Source: Anthopleura xanthogrammica (Eukaryota; Cnidaria; Anthozoa; Actiniaria; Actiniidae). Taken from it: a DNA stretch of 64,000 nucleotides. Under the pieces are notes generated by a model. The model saw only the letters and a list, made by a program, of their open reading frames with translations. It ran no database searches and was not told the DNA's origin. The stretch covers positions 2,898,835-2,962,834 of the forward strand of contig OZ025211.1 of NCBI GenBank assembly GCA_964019055.1, given 5' to 3'. Made by a program: the position numbers and the translations under genes. Positions 12,620 to 23,972 of this stretch are shown here, piece after piece (within the stretch, counting starts at the first letter, position 1; each line of letters starts with the position of its first letter).

Positions 12620-14088
12620 GTATTATGTATAGATCATCAATGTCATCACCAACATCAGCATCATCACCATGCATCATGATGTGTCATCATCAATCTCATC
12701 ACCGTCACCAACATCAGCATTATCAAGTACCATGCATCATCATACATCAGCAATGTTATCACCAACATCATCATCACCACCATGCACGACGATATCGCTT
12801 CCCAAAAAAATACTAGCAAAATTAATATCATGATTATTACTAAACATCAAAATTATCATCACATATACTGGCGACAATCCACCACCATGCGCCACACCAC
12901 CACCACTACCATCATAACAAGCATATATCTTGTATGTATTGGCACAGGTATTCTACTTTTACTTACTGAAGAAGCAATGATGTCTACTACTGACAGTCTT
13001 GGTTTGTCTGAGAGAAATATAAAAACAATCAGTTATGATGGGTCCTTTTCACATGTTTTTGATAAAGCATAGTTTTCCAGCCAATCAGGTAGCGGCTCAG
13101 GAAAATCTATGATATAATACTAGATAAAAAAACAACTTACCGATAACCAGTAATGTAATATTTTTTTCTCTTTTGCTATTCAGTCCAGCAGTCTCCATCG
13201 ATTCATTTGTGTAGCCAATCAGAGACTCTGTCTTATTTTTGACATACGGGGAATCTAACAGTAAAATACATTTATATTTTACATCAGCTTTTGAATCATT
13301 TAACTCGACTCAGAAAACCATCAAAAATGCGTTATATTAGTCTTTGCCACTTGGACTTCTCTCAATATGAGACAGAGGACACACGGTGCAACATTTAATG
13401 TCCTTCTTCAGCAGCATTGCCTGCAATAATGCGCACAATGTTGCACCGTGTGTTTTCGCCTTTACATTCCACATTTTACATGCAGTACTTCTCAGTAGCA
13501 CGCGCCTAATCTTTGTCGCGATGAAGTAGGTTTTGGTGGATGACAATCAAGGTGTTACCATGACATTCCAATGCCACGTGGCAATGCTATGGCAACACTT
13601 TGTTTGATGTCCACCAAAACCCTATTTTGTCGCGACAGCAAATAGTCCACTTTCGATATTCTGATTGAGTGATGACGCCCAAAGCAAATCAAGGCGATGT
13701 TCCGGGGTCGATTCCCCGGAGCCTCGTCTTGAATTGCTTTGTGCGTCAACCAGAATATCGATCACTCAACCAGAATATCGAAAGTGGGCTATTAAATGTC
13801 CCTTTCTGCGCGTGTTAATGGAAAGCGCTGTAATAGACCCCTTTAAAATTCACCTGACGTCAGCGCAACTCAATTTGGAGGACCAAACAAAAGAATTTCA
13901 ATCTCCTGAAAATTGGAACCTATTTTTTTGTCCTCCAAATTAAGATACATTACGAAGCGATTCTTATACTTACCTATGATTGTGGAATCACAGTGATACA
14001 CCAACCAGCACATCATCATCATCATCATCATCATCATCATGAAAACAAACATGGAGGATCGATAGCACAGCCTCGATGGAGAATCCAT
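10365..14088 (-). CDS. Single-pass type I membrane protein with long cytoplasmic tail, poly-Met signal peptide
   Basis: Five coding exons on the minus strand: 14088-13974, 13254-13141, 13007-12967, 12254-12128 and 11815-10365. All are bounded by AG/GT and sum to 1848 nt (615 aa plus stop). Residues 1-30 are a signal peptide whose core is MFVF followed by ten Met. The short extracellular part has sequons at N45, N55 and N70. The transmembrane helix (WITGVACFVVIALVTIIIVI) is at about 103-125, followed by KMSKPKR. The tail (about 490 aa, one exon) is Lys/Ser/Glu-rich and charged. It has two related basophilic motifs (LRKIISDP, LRRISSEP) and tyrosine sites such as EPIYEVI, consistent with a signalling or scaffold tail. 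I recognise no family. NITLLVI resembles the last strand of an Ig fold, but no Ig domain is present. A possible donor at about 10398 could extend the gene to further exons. Confidence 0.75.
12542..12619. repeat. (ATC)n microsatellite in an intron
   Basis: About 26 uninterrupted cat/atc units lie between the exons ending at 12967 and starting at 12254 of the membrane-protein gene, within a longer His/Ser-codon-like low-complexity stretch (12360-12780). Open frames here are repeat artefacts. Confidence 0.9.
14011..14040 (-). repeat. (ATG)10 microsatellite inside coding exon 1
   Basis: Ten cat units on plus read as ten ATG codons within the first coding exon of the 10.4-14.1 kb gene. They form the hydrophobic core of the signal peptide. 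Length changes here would lengthen or shorten the signal peptide without a frameshift, and they create alternative in-frame start codons. Confidence 0.85.
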
Positions 14089-14626
14089 TGAAGAATATCT
14101 GAATGATAAGAAAAATGGATGAAAATTGGATTGATATAGGATGAATATTAATGAGCCATGATTAATAATAATTTATCATTAATAAAATAGAAACCCAAAT
14201 TCACATTATTAAAAAATAGCTTCGTTTGTAAATCTATTGAAGATAGATGTTATAGGTTATAATATATGATGATTATAAATGATTCATAATTAATCACCAT
14301 TGATAATTTAACATTCACATAAAACTGATAAATTTTCTAAATTTATAAAAATATTACAGTGATCACAACATGTCACGTGCGTGCCAAATTCCTTCATTTT
14401 AGATAATTTCTACAACCTCACTCTCGTGTGAAGGCTTGGTGCCACTTCAAAATGGCGGCTCGTTAAACTTGGAATCAAAAGTCTTGAAGTCAACAGTGAA
14501 TTTCTTTCTTTCTTTCTTTCTTTCTTCCAAACTTATTTCATCCAAAACCTTTATCCTAAAATCCTGTATTTTAATTATTAACTAACAACTCTGTGATTAA
14601 AAATAAGCTATATTTAAATAACTTAC

Positions 14627-14800
14627 CTGCAAAAGTCAATGTGAAGTGAATAGTTAGGGAAACAGAATCTCGCCATCCAATAAAATTACCTTTGAACACC
14701 AGAAACATCAAACCTCCTGCTGTATCCTTGGGCACTTTTCAGTTATTGCCAGTTCATATTGCTATTTGTGCACACGTTCAACTCCGGTCGAAGTTCCGAG
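14627..14800 (-). promoter_or_regulatory. Putative 5' UTR exon of the membrane-protein gene
   Basis: On minus, ...ttttgcag|gtaagt ends at 14627 and forms a strong donor. The coding exon begins after a cattcag acceptor (exon start 14098), ten bases upstream of the ATG. This implies a non-coding first exon upstream of 14627. Its 5' end cannot be fixed. Confidence 0.4.
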
Positions 14801-16094
14801 CAAGGGAGAATGGCGTTGTATTTTGTCATGCTTCTTGTACAGACGTCTCACATGCGTGTCAGCGGCAGCGCGCTTGCGTCATGCGCGAGTAGAAAAACAA
14901 AAGTCAGAATAATAGTCACTTTATGCACGCTCTTCCAACTCTAACCCTCAAGAATATAAGAATGGTAGTTTGCAGTTATTTCCAAGAAAAACAAACTGAA
15001 TAATGATATGACAATTTTTCTCCAAACGCGTCCCACATTGAAAGGAGTGACCATGGAAGTTTACCCATCAGTGGCACAAGCGATATGTTGGGTTTGCTGG
15101 TCATAGCAAAGGATTAATCATCTACGGTCTAGGTGCCGACTAACCTCTCCCCTAGGCTTCGGCTGAGCTTCTTGATCGGTCTGTAATTCCTCCCGGGATA
15201 GTGGTGTCGGGGTCGAAATCTCCGGCGTAGCCGTAAGTCCATACGAGGCTTCAGCACTCGATGTCTGGAAGTATGGTCCTGGTCCTTCCTTCGATCCAAT
15301 TATCGAACATTTCACGAATGCTTTCCTGAGCTTTAACATTCAATATGACGGAGTTTGATGAGTTCGTTAGCGGTTTTGAAAACTCTCGATTTTAGAATCT
15401 AGTAGATAAATATCTTGCCTATACACGAAGGTTACGCTATTTTTGAGCATAGTTAATAAGCGAACTCCCGTTATCGTATTCCCTATTAACGGAATTTATC
15501 GTTCTTTCGTCGGACTTTTTATAGCAGAAAAAGTATTAAGAAAAGACAAGAGAAATCGTAAGTGTACACGCGGGATTAAGGTGGCTCGCTACAGTCTTTT
15601 CCTCCCTAACGATTTGACCTTGTAATTTAATTTTTAATTTGTAATCAGTTGTAATTTTAATTGTGGAACTGACGACATCAGCGATATATTGGACCGGGTT
15701 TGGAACCAATTAAAGGGGTCAGTGTTCTGTCAAACACGGTTCGTAACCTATATACCTTTATGACATCATCATCTCTTTATGACTAAAAGTTCATGTTTGA
15801 GGTCCGAACTATAGTGTCCGCCAAGAGACCATGAGGTCATGGTCTCTTGTGTCCGCTCAATAAAGGGTATCCGCTTAATAAGGGTCCGCTTAATAGGACT
15901 ACCACTGTTAAAGAATGCATATAAAAATAAATAAAAAATGAACGGTGCCTCTCGCCTCTTGTTGTAAAGTTTTATAGACAGGTATGATGATCATTTCGGC
16001 CGAAAGCTCGGTAGCATTTATTGTACAATTTAAGGATGAAGTACCCTTTAAGATAATACAAAGGTATATGACGTTGTTAGGGATATAGCTGCAC
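14801..16094. promoter_or_regulatory. Head-to-head intergenic region between two membrane-protein genes
   Basis: This 1.3-kb interval separates the minus-strand membrane-protein gene from the plus-strand Ig-1 gene, so both promoters should lie near here. It contains a perfect 12-bp hairpin (aagagaccatga / tcatggtctctt, 15823-15848). This sits in a short repeat with tgtccgc and ccgcttaata motifs at 15815-15897. No exon recognised. Confidence 0.4.
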
Positions 16095-16313
16095 GTATGT
16101 ATGGATATTGGACCGGGTAGGGATGGGTTATGATCCAGAACAGTATAGAACAATCAGAATAAGAATCATGTGAATTAACCTCGAATTAGTTCTAAATTGA
16201 CTTCGTTAAAACTGAAAAACAACAAAGTTACAATCATTTTACTAAAACAAGAAAGATAAAGTTGTAGTTGGGAAAACTATTGGACGAGATTCTAACACCG
16301 CTCCATTTGAAAG
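16095..16313 (+). promoter_or_regulatory. Conserved 5' UTR exon/promoter of Ig-1
   Basis: The block from tatggatattggaccgggta to ttgaaag|gtaagaatg is repeated with moderate divergence at 25013-25234, upstream of Ig-2. Both copies end in AAAG|GTAAG and are followed by a similar gtctttgtc. Each coding exon 1 begins after a cttcag acceptor with AATCAATG. The simplest reading is a non-coding first exon spliced to coding exon 1. Confidence 0.55.
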
Positions 16314-16619
16314 GTAAGAATGTCTTTGTCAGAAGTACATAATAAAAACGACTGAGGCCACCTCGAATATTGTTTGCTTAGTTCAACGGCCTAGCGACAT
16401 AAAACTAGTCGGTCGCATGTTTTATTTTAAATTGTAATATAGGGTTTCGTGAAAAGTATTTTTTTTGCTACGAAACACTAATGGAAATGAGTAAAACCAC
16501 TGCAATGTAAAGCACGTATTAATAGTGTATCAAAATTCCAAGGTCGTCTTCATTTTTCACGAAAATGAAAGGGCCTTTTTTCCTCTTATTATTCCTCCTG
16601 TTCATCTTCACCTTCTCTT

Positions 16620-17006
16620 GTTGTTCTTAATTGCTGTTCTTGTATCTTGTTGTCGTTCTCGTAAGTGTTCGTTGTTGTTCAATTCTTGCTGTTCTTGTAT
16701 CTTGTTGTCGTTCTCGTAAGTGTTCGTTGTTGTTCAATTCTTGCTGTTCTTGTATCTTGTTGTCGTTCTCGTAAGTGTTCGTTGTTGTTCAATTCTTGCT
16801 GTTCTTGTATCTTGTTGTCGATCTTGTAAGTCTTCGTTGTTGTTCAATTCTTGCTGTTTTTGTTCTTGTTGTCGTTCTCCTCAGTGTTCTTAGTGTTGTT
16901 CTTGTTATGTTATATATATGTTGTTCTTCTTGATCTTCTTATTCTTGTTCTCGTTCTTCCTCTTCCTCCTCCTCCTCCTCCTCCTCCTCCTCCTCCTCCT
17001 CCTCCT
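16620..17006 (+). repeat. 60-bp minisatellite and (CCT)n tract
   Basis: The unit attcttgctgttcttgtatc plus gtcgttctcgtaagtg recurs about every 60 bp from 16620 to 16905, four to five times. A (CCT)n run follows at 16966-17006. It lies in the intron between the putative 5' UTR exon and coding exon 1 of Ig-1. Confidence 0.85.
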
Positions 17007-17321
17007 CTCCTTCTTCAATTTATGGGATGTTTTATTTAAATTTAAACTCAAAATATTATTTTTATTCTATATTCTTGCTAAAAATTGAACTCCAATACTG
17101 CGTGACCAAAAGCAAAGACATGGATGAAAAAATTTATGATTAATTGCTCTCAATTGTGACGCGATTAAGCCGAATTAAGCGGTTATTTCTTCATATTGGT
17201 ATTGATATTATGTGGTCTAGACTAACAGCTCTAGCTCAATGCCAGATATAAATGTGCTGGGTTTTATGCTTTCTTACTATATCCTGTTATTGACGATATA
17301 TTTTACTTCACTTCAGAATCA

Positions 17322-20300
17322 ATGTCCACTGGTGTGATGACGATTCTATCGGAATTCACTCGGCTGATGCTCGTACTGAGTGCACTGGGTTTAGTTCATT
17401 CATTACGTAAGTAGTCTTTAATTATTACTTATCAAGTTTTTCGTACGAGTGGGAAACATACAGTATACAGCAAAAACATGGTACAACATACCTTAACACT
17501 GAAATGGCTTACCATAGGAATGGTTTCAGGGGCGGATCAAGGATTTTACGAAGGCCGTGGGTGGATAATCTTATTTAAAACTTTATTTTATTTTAAAGTA
17601 TCTATTCTCCATCAGTTTAGAAATTTCTTCAAAATATTCATATTTTTGATCGTTAACACCTCTAAAGCCCTAAGTTTGTGTATGAGTGGGAAACATACGG
17701 TACTGACTTAAAGCAAGAACATGGTACGACATGCCGTAACATTGAAATGGTTTCCCATTGTCTTCCAGTAATTATCCAATCACAACGCGTAGTTATGGTT
17801 ACGGTCAGATACAGCACGGCTATAAATTTGCTGTATGGTTACCCACTCGTACGAAAACCACTCTATGAATATGTGTGTACGTGATAAATCGTGTAGAAAG
17901 CGCCTAAAGCACTAAAATATGCAACATTCGCTTACATAAGGCCCTTACGTCTTTCGGAAAAAGCTGTTTTATCTTTAAAACCTTACTTTTTCGTGATGCA
18001 TTTGAAAAGATCGGAAAATAAGAACCATTTATACTGCATACAGCGCCATTGAACTGCTGGAAATGGCGCTATACTATTATTCAATTTTATATTCTCCTTC
18101 CATTACCGCTGTGGTTAGAGTTTTCTAATTTTCGAAAGGTAACCTGACAAAAAACGTTGTATTCCTTTATTAGAAGCACCAGAAATAATGCTTGACCCAA
18201 CAAAAGAAGCAGCATTAGGAAGCAGCGTGACAATCGACTGCGTGGCTCGCGCAACTCCAAGACCAACAGTCACATTGTACAGAAATGGTGTATTCATAAT
18301 AGGACAAGAAGCAGCTACTTTCCCGGTAATCTGTCATCCAACCCTAATACTTAGAGAATAGTTGTGAAGGGATTTGTCGATTTTAATCGAACCCTGCAAG
18401 GATATCGAAACAACCTCTGAGCTAATCAACTGGGTCAGGGCACGACTAACTTACAGATCGAACCCTGAAACAACCTCTTGGCTGATCTAAGTCAGGCCAT
18501 GGCTAACTCACAGATTGAACCTTGAAACAACCTCTTGGCTGATCTAAGTCAGGCCATGGCTAACTCACAGATTGAACCCTGAAACAACCTCTGGGCTGAT
18601 CAAAGTCAGGGCACGGCTAACTCACAGATTGAATTGCGATTTAGCGTGTTCGTACGTATGTTTTGGGAAGGGAGAAAAACTGGAAAACCGTAGAAAACCC
18701 TCGAATCCAGGGAAGAACTTGTTTTGAAGAACTAGTCAATATATTTCGTTCTTTCTTTTTCCCCAGCCACTCATACCCAATCTTGGAGGCGCCAAATACA
18801 CGTTTACCGCTGTCCAAGGGTCTGGCGGACCTTACGAGTGTCGTGCAACAAATGGAATAGCGGACTCTAGTGGAAACACTGTTATAACGAAAGTGATAAA
18901 TATTATTATAACAGGTATGTCATATCATATGTATATCTTGACGTAAATTGGAGTGGAAAGGTGGGAATAGTCCCTTTCACAGTTTCCTGCGCCATCTTGA
19001 AAGGTAGCCGTGCCTTTGCATCGAAGCGAGACGAACGGTGAGCTCGCAGTGATAGAGACATGTGAATAATTGTCCAAGGTGTTAAAAAAGGTCTCTATCA
19101 TTGTAAGCTCACCGTTCGTCTCGCTTCGATGTAAAGGCACGGCTACCTTTCAAGATGGCGCAGGAAACTGTGAAAGGGACTATTCTCAGTCTGTTGCTCA
19201 TGGTTAACCTTGATTTTAGTGAGTACTTATCCATGCGTTCCAGTAAAGGTCCAAAGTGTTTGGATTGTTAAAGTTGTGCATTTCTTTACTTTGCCGTCGT
19301 TCAGTGTTTGTGAATAACGCTGAAATGACGCTATAACCCTGAGTAAGTGAGTCTAAATACGAAAAACAGCGGTATTGTATGAGTCGAGAGTGACCTATTT
19401 TGACTCCATTTTTTCATTCAGGTCTTCCCACAACAACAACAGTACCACCAACAACAACAGAACAAACCACAACAACAGCACCAACAACACCATCAACAAC
19501 ACCATCAACAACACCATCAACAACACCATCAACAGCACCACCAGCACCACCAACACCACCACCAACACCACCACCAATCACAACAAAACAAACTACAACA
19601 ACAGCACCAACAACAGTACCAACAACACCATCAACTACTCCACCAACACCACCACCAACACCACCACCAACAGCACCACCAACAGCACCACCAACAGCAC
19701 CACCAACACCACCACCAACACCACCACCAACAGCACCACCAACAGCACCACCAACACCACCACCAACAGCAAGTACCACTACCAAGACCCTTACGATTAC
19801 AGGTATGTATCAATATAATTATGTTTCATCCATCCATTCATCCATTCATCCATTCATCCATTCCTCCATTCCTCCATTCCTCCATTCCTCCATTCCTCCA
19901 TTCCTCCATTCCTCCATTCCTCCATTCCTCCATTCCTCCATTCCTCCATTCCTCCATTCCTCCATTCCTCCATTCCTCCATTCCTCCATTCCTCCATTCC
20001 TCCATTCCTCCATTCCTCCATTCCTCCATTCCTCCATTCCTCCATTCCTCCATTCCTCCATTCCTCCATTCCTCCATTCCTCCATTCCTCCATTCCTCCA
20101 TTCCTCCATTCCTCCATTCCTCCATTCCTCCATTCCTCCATTCCTCCATTCCTCCATTCCTCCATTCATCCATCCACCCATCCATCCATTCATTCACTCA
20201 TTCATCCATCCATCTATTCATCCATCCATTCATTTTTTCATTGTCTTCAGGTATACCGCCAACTACCAGTACACCCCAGACTAGTGTCAAGACCGAACCA

Positions 20301-23300
20301 GATACAACGATCGGAGGAATAATCAGTAAGATCAGCCAATTATCGTGATATACATTTCAAAATGTCTTTACTTACTTGATTTTTAACGACATTTCATTTC
20401 AGGTCAATATCTGTACACCGCCATCATTCCTGGGGCAGCTGGTTTGGTACTACTTATTATCATCGTGATAATTATTTGTTGCGTTTGTTGTAGAAGGAAA
20501 AAACCAGGTTGGCATCTTTAAAGCTATCAATAACAGCAGAGAAAACTTCTGCGTAGAAACCGATAGACCTCATCGGCTTGGGTGTAATGTTTTCCCATTT
20601 CAGACCACGTGTCATTCCCCAGAGTATCATTTCATTGTTTAACGGTTGCGCATGAGAAGACGCATGAATATGGATACAACTCAAACAAAGAATCTTATTA
20701 TACATTTTACTCACTATCTCGCTTCTGATTGGCCGAGAGCCCTCAGCCAATCCCTGATATCGTGTGAACTCGACATGATAAATGTATTATCTGTAGGCTT
20801 GACCTACAGATAATACATTTATCATGTCGAGTTCAAAGGTCACAATGGAAATTGAAATACGTTTGTTATTTTTTTTCGAAAGCAGAATTAAATTTTTATT
20901 CTTAGTTTACAAAATGTATAATAAAACAATTATTGAATTCGGTTTTCGCATGATATCGTAAATATCAAGACCTCGGCCGTTTTATCCGCCTCAGCCTACG
21001 GCTTCGGCAGATAACACGGCCTTGGTCTTGATAATTTACGATATCATGCTCAACCTCATCCAATAATTGTTTATTATCCTCAAGAGAATGACACGTGGTC
21101 TGAAGTGGGACAACATTACATCCAAGCCGATGAGGTCTATTTAGTAGCGTTGAAGATATCTGCTCTTGTAAAAATATGCAAATTTGACTTTCAAATGGAT
21201 GGACTTTACAAAATGCAAAAGCTTAATAGCAAATATCAGAATAACACTCCATTGCCTTCAAACAATTGTTTCAAGTCGAGGCATTTGGGTCAACAATACC
21301 ATATAAAAAATGTATCTAAACTGACCCAAATGCCTCGACTTGAAACAATTGTTTGAAGTCAGTGGATCGAAACTCTGATATCTGCTATTAAATTATTTCT
21401 CGAATCTAATACAATTAATAATATATAAGTTCTGATGAGAGAAAAAAACAGATTTCTTTAAATACACGCATTTACAAATATATTTCTTTTTCCCGAAGTA
21501 TTATGTGGATATATGACTGACTGATTTACTGACTGACCGACTAACCGATCGACCGACTGAATAACTTGCTGGCTGGCTGCATGGTAGGATAGGATAGGGC
21601 AGACTGACTGATTGACGGATATATGGATAGATATACAGACTGACAAATATACACAAATAGATCAAAAATATATGCATGTGACAAACCTAACCACCTCATA
21701 ATTTTTAATTTCAGACAAAAGAGACGACAACAGGTAAATTCAGTAGAATGTTATGCACATATTAGTGTCATGCAATCCCTAGGGTATAAGTGTGCAAGGG
21801 ATGGGAACAGTGGGGAAGGGTTAGAGCGGGGAACTTCATGCATTAAATCCCCCTGAGTCTACACCCCTCAGTGTTATAAAACTGCTTGTATAACGTGTTT
21901 TTTTCTTTTTTATTATGTCAAAGGAAAATTACGTCAGCTGTTAACCATGCCTATGATTCACCTTCATCTTCGCAAGGATCTTCTCATGAGGTAACCGGGA
22001 AATAGTAGTATGTCATTTTACCTCTGCTAATTTGTTAAAATTCATTTGGGAATAGTTTCTATACTGATATGGCCATGGTTAAAGATGCATGGGTGGGGTA
22101 GAAGGGGATGAAAGAATCATTTTTTCCTTCCCAACTCCCTCCCTCTCTCCCTCCATCCCTACCTCCCTCCCTATCTGCCTCCTTGCTTCACTGCCTCCCT
22201 GCCTCCCTCCCTGTCTCCCTGCTTCCCTGCTTCCCTGCCTCCCACTCCCTGCCTCCCTCCCTTCCTGCCTCCCTGTGTCCCTCCCTGCCTCCCTCCCTTC
22301 CTGCGTCTCTCCCTGCCTCCCTGCCTCCCTGCCTCCCTGCCTCCCTGCCTCCCTGCCTCCCTGCCTCCCTGCCTCCCTGCCTCCCTGCCTCCCTGCCTCC
22401 CTGCCTCCCTGCCTCCCTGCCTCCCTGCCTCCCTGCCTCCCTGCCTCCCTGCCTCCCTGCCTCCCTGCCTCCCTGCCTCCCTGCCTCCCTGCCTCCCTGC
22501 CTCCCTGCCTCCCTGCCTCCCTGCCTCCCTGCCTCCCTGCCTCCCTGCCTCCCTGCCTCCCTGCCTCCCTGCCTCCCTGCCTCCCTGCCTCCCTGCCTCC
22601 CTGCCTCCCTGCCTCCCTGCCTCCCTGCCTCCCTGCCTCCCTGCCTCCCTGCCTCCCTGCCTCCCTGCCTCCCTGCCTCTATTATTCCTCCCAGCCTTCC
22701 TTCCTTATCCACTACATATTCCATGTTCTTCAGCTTCAGGATTTCCATTCCAATGGAATGGCTACCAATAGAGTACAAAGACCAGGATTACCATTGCAAG
22801 GTAGCCCCTATGAAAAAATACATGATTACGAGACGATACAGAACGGAAAGGGACGAAAGAAGAAACCACCTCCCAAGAAAAGCAATCCACGCAAAGAGCC
22901 GAAAGCGAAACAAAAGCCAAACCCGCCGCCGCCAAAGAAGGACAAAAAGCCAAACAAGCCTATCAAAGAAGGACAAAAGAAGAATGCACCCAAAGTGGAA
23001 CGTAATCCACGCATGGAACCAAAACTGATACCAAACGGAAACCCACCGCCCAATCGTAATAGCAAGCCCATCAATGATGGACGAAGGGCGAATCCACCGC
23101 CCATGGCAAGCAATCCACGTAGAGAACCGAAACTTATACCAAACGCAAACCCACCACCCAATCGTAATAGCAAGCCCATCAATGATGGACGAAGGGCGAA
23201 TCCACCGCCCATGGCAAGCAATCCACGTAGAGAACCGAAACTTATACCAAACGCAAACCCACCACCCAATCGTAATAGCAAGCCCATCAATGATGGACGA

Positions 23301-23528
23301 AGGGCAAATCCTCCGCCCATGGCAAACAATCCACGCAGAGAACCGAACGTAAGGAGTGGAATACCGAGAACAGGAGCTAATCAGTCATATCTGCAGCCAG
23401 TGGACAGACAAACATATCAACCTCTGCAAAGAAATAACCGTAACCCTCAATATCAAAGCCTTAATACTGCTGGAAATAGATCAAATGGAGGTCGTGAACC
23501 ACCAGATTACGTTGTAATGATGCCATAG
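17322..23528 (+). CDS. Ig-1: Ig domain, Thr/Pro stalk, TM, Pro-rich tail with Tyr motifs
   Basis: Nine coding exons: 17322-17406, 18174-18325, 18767-18914, 19422-19802, 20251-20325, 20403-20507, 21715-21733, 21924-21990 and 22740-23528. Phases agree and the total is 1821 nt (606 aa). The order is: signal peptide 1-28; one I-set-like Ig domain split over exons 2-3 with Cys51 and Cys104 (PYECRATNG); a mucin-like Thr/Pro stalk (about 129-280), likely O-glycosylated; a TM helix at about 286-310 followed by CCVCCRRKKP; and a tail with GSPYEKIHDYETI (Tyr368, Tyr374), three 36-aa Pro/Asn/Arg repeats (PPPNRNSKPINDGRRANPPP) and a terminal DYVVMMP. The core Trp of the Ig fold is replaced (VTLYRNG). It is probably a surface receptor or adhesion protein with SH2- and SH3-type docking sites; the ligand is unknown. 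Confidence 0.85.
17438..17857. mobile_element. MITE-like element in Ig-1 intron 1
   Basis: A 16-bp inverted end ttttcgtacgagtggg (17438-17453) pairs with cccactcgtacgaaaa (17842-17857). Direct internal repeats of gagtgggaaacatac with catggtac occur at about 17447 and 17685. A related fragment (gtttcccactcataccaaaa) is at about 28867 and 38937. Confidence 0.6.
18387..18632 (+). repeat. 58-bp minisatellite, four copies
   Basis: Units contain cgaaccctgaaacaacctct, a gctgatc segment and ggctaactcacagat. They repeat four times with few changes in Ig-1 intron 2. Confidence 0.85.
18965..19185. mobile_element. Foldback element with about 80-bp arms in Ig-1 intron 3
   Basis: The left arm gaatagtccctttcacagtt... 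(18965-19045) is the near-perfect inverse of the right arm ending ...aactgtgaaagggactattc (19106-19185), with a short loop. It contains no coding sequence. Confidence 0.85.
19856..20170 (+). repeat. (ATTCCTCC)n octamer array
   Basis: About 38 copies of an 8-bp unit lie in Ig-1 intron 4, flanked by (ATCC)n-like sequence up to 20235. Long open frames on both strands (HSSIPPFL, EEWRNGGM) are artefacts of the unit length. Confidence 0.95.
20535..21168. mobile_element. Foldback transposon-like element in Ig-1 intron 6
   Basis: Imperfect inverted arms of about 90 bp contain gacctcatcggcttgg with cagaccacgtgtcatt on the left and the inverse on the right (aatgacacgtggtctg, ccaagccgatgaggtc). Inside lies a perfect 32-bp stem with a 5-nt loop (20766-20797 and 20803-20834). 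Fragments of the same family are at 28005-28050, 38065-38112, 48290-48420 and 54460-54620. Confidence 0.8.
21256..21358. repeat. Perfect 37-bp inverted repeat
   Basis: cttcaaacaattgtttcaag... (21256-21292) is exactly inverted at 21322-21358, with a 29-nt loop. It lies in Ig-1 intron 6, just right of the foldback element, and may be another MITE end pair. Confidence 0.85.
22140..22680 (+). repeat. (CTGCCTCC)n octamer array in Ig-1 intron 8
   Basis: Pyrimidine-rich octamer repeat, regular from about 22305 to 22678. It is directly upstream of the last Ig-1 exon (acceptor at 22739) and runs open into it. The apparent 479-codon frame is intron plus exon, not a real N-terminus. Confidence 0.95.
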
Positions 23529-23632
23529 AATCACAGAAAAGAGCCACGCTATACACACGATGACTGACACACAAAGGTGCAAAGTCACTGTTATGTTGCG
23601 CGAGAAGAAATCAGTTACACTGTGAGTTAAGG

Positions 23633-23841
23633 TGCGGTAATACGAGCAACAAAATCGTGCACCTTGTTGCGCAACATTGTTGTGTTGCAAATGTGGCTCG
23701 TATTACCAGATTATTAGAGTAGAAAGAACTTCTAGTTATGCAACAAAAATGTTGTTGCGCGCGGGGTTGGTAATACGAGCAACTTGGGACGCAACAATGT
23801 TGCGCGACAAGTTGCATGATTTTGTTGCTCATATTACCGCA
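23633..23841. mobile_element. 209-bp MITE with about 28-bp terminal inverted repeats
   Basis: tgcggtaatacgagcaacaa at 23633 is inverted at ttgttgctcatattaccgca ending at 23841, and pairing continues inward for about 28 bp with two mismatches. The interior is rich in further gcaaca/tgttgc palindromes. It sits in the 3' flank of Ig-1 and is absent from the tandem copy at 24.4 kb. Confidence 0.85.
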
Positions 23842-23972
23842 TATTTAGGCCGCCTATAGAAATATGTGTCATGCTCATTAGGGTTCTTTTATAATTTGAG
23901 CATTCTTATGTAAATAATGTTTAATAATATTTAATAATATTACATCGTCACACACAAACCTTTTTCGAGTCC

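Noticed and set aside
12352..12816. His/Ser-rich 154-codon frame
   Set aside because: (ATC)n low-complexity intronic DNA of the minus-strand membrane-protein gene.
19821..20348. Frames of HSSIPPFL/EEWRNGGM type
   Set aside because: By-products of an 8-bp intronic repeat; the real exon 5 starts at 20251.
22089..22739. Long N-terminal extension (SLPPCLPA repeats) running into the Ig-1 last exon
   Set aside because: It is the intronic (CTGCCTCC)n array. A clear cttcag acceptor at 22739 and the phase of exon 8 place the exon start at 22740.
23481..23859. Frames in the 3' flank of Ig-1 rich in CCVAQQ or similar
   Set aside because: They read through the 209-bp palindromic MITE; not conserved as protein.
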